Below the pieces are notes generated by a model that was not told where the DNA came from, searched no databases, and saw only the letters and a program-made list of their open reading frames with translations. Source: Lachnospiraceae bacterium UBA7225 (GTDB lineage Bacteria > Bacillota > Clostridia > Lachnospirales > Lachnospiraceae). From it: a stretch of DNA of 15,333 nt. This document shows positions 14,002 to 15,333 of this stretch, piece after piece (position 1 is the first letter of the stretch; each line of letters starts with the position of its first letter). A program made the position numbers and the translations under genes. Location of the stretch: NCBI GenBank assembly GCA_002473385.1, contig DKTR01000015.1, positions 10,518 through 25,850 of the forward strand, written 5' to 3'.

Positions 14002-15135
14002 CTAGGAAATCAGACATTCTTCTTTTAGATAATGACAGATCCGTGTGATGGCGGCACCAACCAGTGCTGCCTTATCGCCATGGTATCCCCTGCTGATCTG
14101 AAAATCGACATTTTTAAAAGTTGTATAGGCGAGTACGCTGTTTTTGATATATTCCAGATCCTCTGCGGCAATATGTTTTGCGAGCAGACCGCCGATTACG
14201 ATATCGGATCCCATGACCATGCGCAGGTTGTCAATCAGGAGAGCCAGTTCTTTCAGATAATTGTGCCAGACCTGGACTGCCCGGATGTTTCCTTCCCGGA
14301 CATGCTGGAAAAAGGCAGGAAGATTTTCTGCGGCGCTGCGCAAAAGACTGTTAGCGGAGCAATAGGCATCTACGCAGCCCCGTTTTCCGCAGTAGCAGAG
14401 ATATCCGTCCGGGTGAAGCGTCATGTGCTCTACGGTTCCGCTGCTGAGCTGCCGGGTGCGAAGGACGCCGCCCTGCAGGATGACTGCGGAACCCAGAAAA
14501 GGGTTGAGGGACAGGTAGATGGCGTTTTCCAGGGACGGATTGTACCAGTGCTCCGCGATGGCAGCGGCTTCTGCATCGTGTATCAGAGAGAGCGGTATGG
14601 AAAAATGACGGGCAAAGTCGGAGCGTGAAAAAGAATTGCTGTTTAAAATCTTCCCGTACATAATACGTTCACCGTCATCAGCAAGAATTCCCTGGATTGT
14701 CACGGTGATTCCAAGAATGTCCTGCGTCTGCAGACCGAGGGAGTGGATGAAACGGTTGATCCAGGTACCGAAAATAGAAAAGTACGTTTCGGCAGCCAGA
14801 AAACCAATATCTAAGGTATCCTCCCTGAGAATTTCCCCGCGCAGATTCACGGCTGCCACATTGAGATGCTCTGCAAGTACCTCCACGCCGATGGCAACCC
14901 TGGCGTTGGCATTGAATTTATACAGAACAGCCGGTCGTCCTCCGGTAGCAGTCTGCGTGGAACCGCAGTAAATTTTATTTGCAGCCAGCAGTGCTTTCAG
15001 ATTTTGGGAGATGGTGGGCAGACTGAAATTCAGCTTACGGGAAATCATATCCTTTGAGACTCCGTCATTCTCATAAATCATTTTATATACCATGTTACAA
15101 TTCAGTTTTCGGATTTCCGTGGTAGTAATACTCAT
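14002..15135 (-). CDS. ROK-family transcriptional repressor (NagC/Mlc/XylR-like)
   Basis: This is a 377-residue regulator. An N-terminal winged helix-turn-helix (about 8-60; recognition part ISRKLNFSLPTISQNLKAL at 31-49) is followed by a ROK domain. The zinc site fits Mlc spacing exactly: H237, C247, C249, C254 (EHMTL and CYCGKRGC). The phosphate-binding DxGGT motif of ROK kinases is replaced by GVEVL (83-87), so it should be a regulator and not a sugar kinase. HDAEAAAIAEHW (186-197) corresponds to the ligand-contacting 'DAn' segment. The ATG at 15135 is chosen because GGAGG (complement of 15141-15145) is 5 nt upstream and homologues start near this TEIRKLN stretch. A second in-frame ATG at 15204 also has GGAGG (15209-15213) and would give 400 residues. 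The effector is probably a sugar or sugar phosphate; targets are not in the window. Confidence 0.85.
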   Translation of the reverse strand: MSITTTEIRKLNCNMVYKMIYENDGVSKDMISRKLNFSLPTISQNLKALLAANKIYCGSTQTATGGRPAVLYKFNANARVAIGVEVLAEHLNVAAVNLRGEILREDTLDIGFLAAETYFSIFGTWINRFIHSLGLQTQDILGITVTIQGILADDGERIMYGKILNSNSFSRSDFARHFSIPLSLIHDAEAAAIAEHWYNPSLENAIYLSLNPFLGSAVILQGGVLRTRQLSSGTVEHMTLHPDGYLCYCGKRGCVDAYCSANSLLRSAAENLPAFFQHVREGNIRAVQVWHNYLKELALLIDNLRMVMGSDIVIGGLLAKHIAAEDLEYIKNSVLAYTTFKNVDFQISRGYHGDKAALVGAAITRICHYLKEECLIS

Positions 15136-15240
15136 GATGCCCTCCTGCAATTTCCGGCATTTGTTCCAATTTAGGATGTTGGGTTCAAAAACATTTGTCC
15201 CCATAATGCCTCCGGTTTTTTCTGCGTTATGCGTCTCCTT

Positions 15241-15269
15241 ATTATAATATAGGATTTGAGATATAACAA
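15241..15269 (-). promoter_or_regulatory. Promoter of the ROK regulator gene
   Basis: On the minus strand TTGTTA (complement of 15264-15269) and TATAAT (complement of 15241-15246) are separated by exactly 17 nt, a textbook sigma-70/A promoter. The start of transcription would be near 15234, leaving a leader of about 100 nt with two ribosome-site/ATG pairs. Confidence 0.8.
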
Positions 15270-15286
15270 TCATTTTGATAAAATGA
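15270..15286. promoter_or_regulatory. Perfect palindrome next to the ROK promoter, candidate operator
   Basis: TCATTTTGATAAAATGA is a 17-bp palindrome with 7-bp arms around GAT. It abuts the -35 box of the ROK gene on its upstream side. ROK repressors of the NagC/Mlc type bind AT-rich palindromes with TTATTT-like arms, so it could be an autoregulatory site or control a divergent gene to the right. On the + strand, TTGATA (15275-15280) and TATAAA (15300-15305) with a 19-nt spacer form a weak divergent promoter candidate that this palindrome would overlap. Confidence 0.5.
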
Positions 15287-15333
15287 ATGGCAATATTTTT
15301 ATAAAACCGGATATGAAATTGTTCAGAACAGCC

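Overview
The window looks like chromosomal DNA of an anaerobic, spore-forming member of the Clostridia, most likely a Lachnospiraceae-type gut bacterium. This is inferred from four things: strong AGGAGG ribosome sites, a spoVAD-spoVAE pair (endospore former), a basic-membrane-protein/nucleoside ABC transporter of the Firmicutes nupNOPQ type, and an Mrp/complex I-like membrane cluster of a kind common in that group. Nearly all of it is coding. No tRNA, rRNA, IS element or CRISPR array was seen.

Region 1 (1-7247, + strand) is the downstream part of a tightly packed operon for a multi-subunit Mrp/Mbh/complex I-type cation/proton translocating membrane complex. It holds the 3' end of an MrpB-like gene, an MrpC/NuoK-like gene, and then four consecutive genes for large antiporter-like subunits (MrpD/NuoL/NuoM/NuoN family; 503, 492, 491 and 720 residues). 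All four keep the conserved membrane Glu and Lys residues expected of ion-pumping subunits. No hydrophilic redox subunit (NuoB, C, D or I type, or hydrogenase) lies in the window. The cluster ends in a hairpin at about 7254-7291.

Region 2 (7300-12480, + strand) is a four-gene ABC importer locus of the BMP/Nup type: a lipoprotein binding protein, a double ATPase and two permeases. The binding-protein gene has its own promoter. A two-tier hairpin and a second, extended -10 promoter candidate separate it from the ATPase and permease genes, which would allow a high binding-protein to transporter ratio. The locus ends at a very strong Rho-independent terminator (12439-12476), preceded by a second, unexplained perfect inverted repeat.

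Region 3 (12477-13998, + strand) holds spoVAD and spoVAE, for uptake of Ca-dipicolinic acid into the forespore. The usual partner spoVAC is not upstream here. The leader of spoVAD carries an imperfect 38-nt direct repeat that stays in frame with spoVAD and contains a near-palindrome.

Region 4 (14002-15333, - strand) is a ROK-family (NagC/Mlc/XylR-like) repressor gene converging on spoVAE with a 3-nt gap. It has a textbook promoter with a 17-nt spacer, and a perfect 17-bp palindrome next to the -35 box that is a good candidate operator. Any sugar genes it controls would lie beyond the right edge or elsewhere.

I found no clearly new type of system. The most unusual elements are the array of four antiporter-like subunits, the spoVAD leader repeat, and the spoVA pair without spoVAC.
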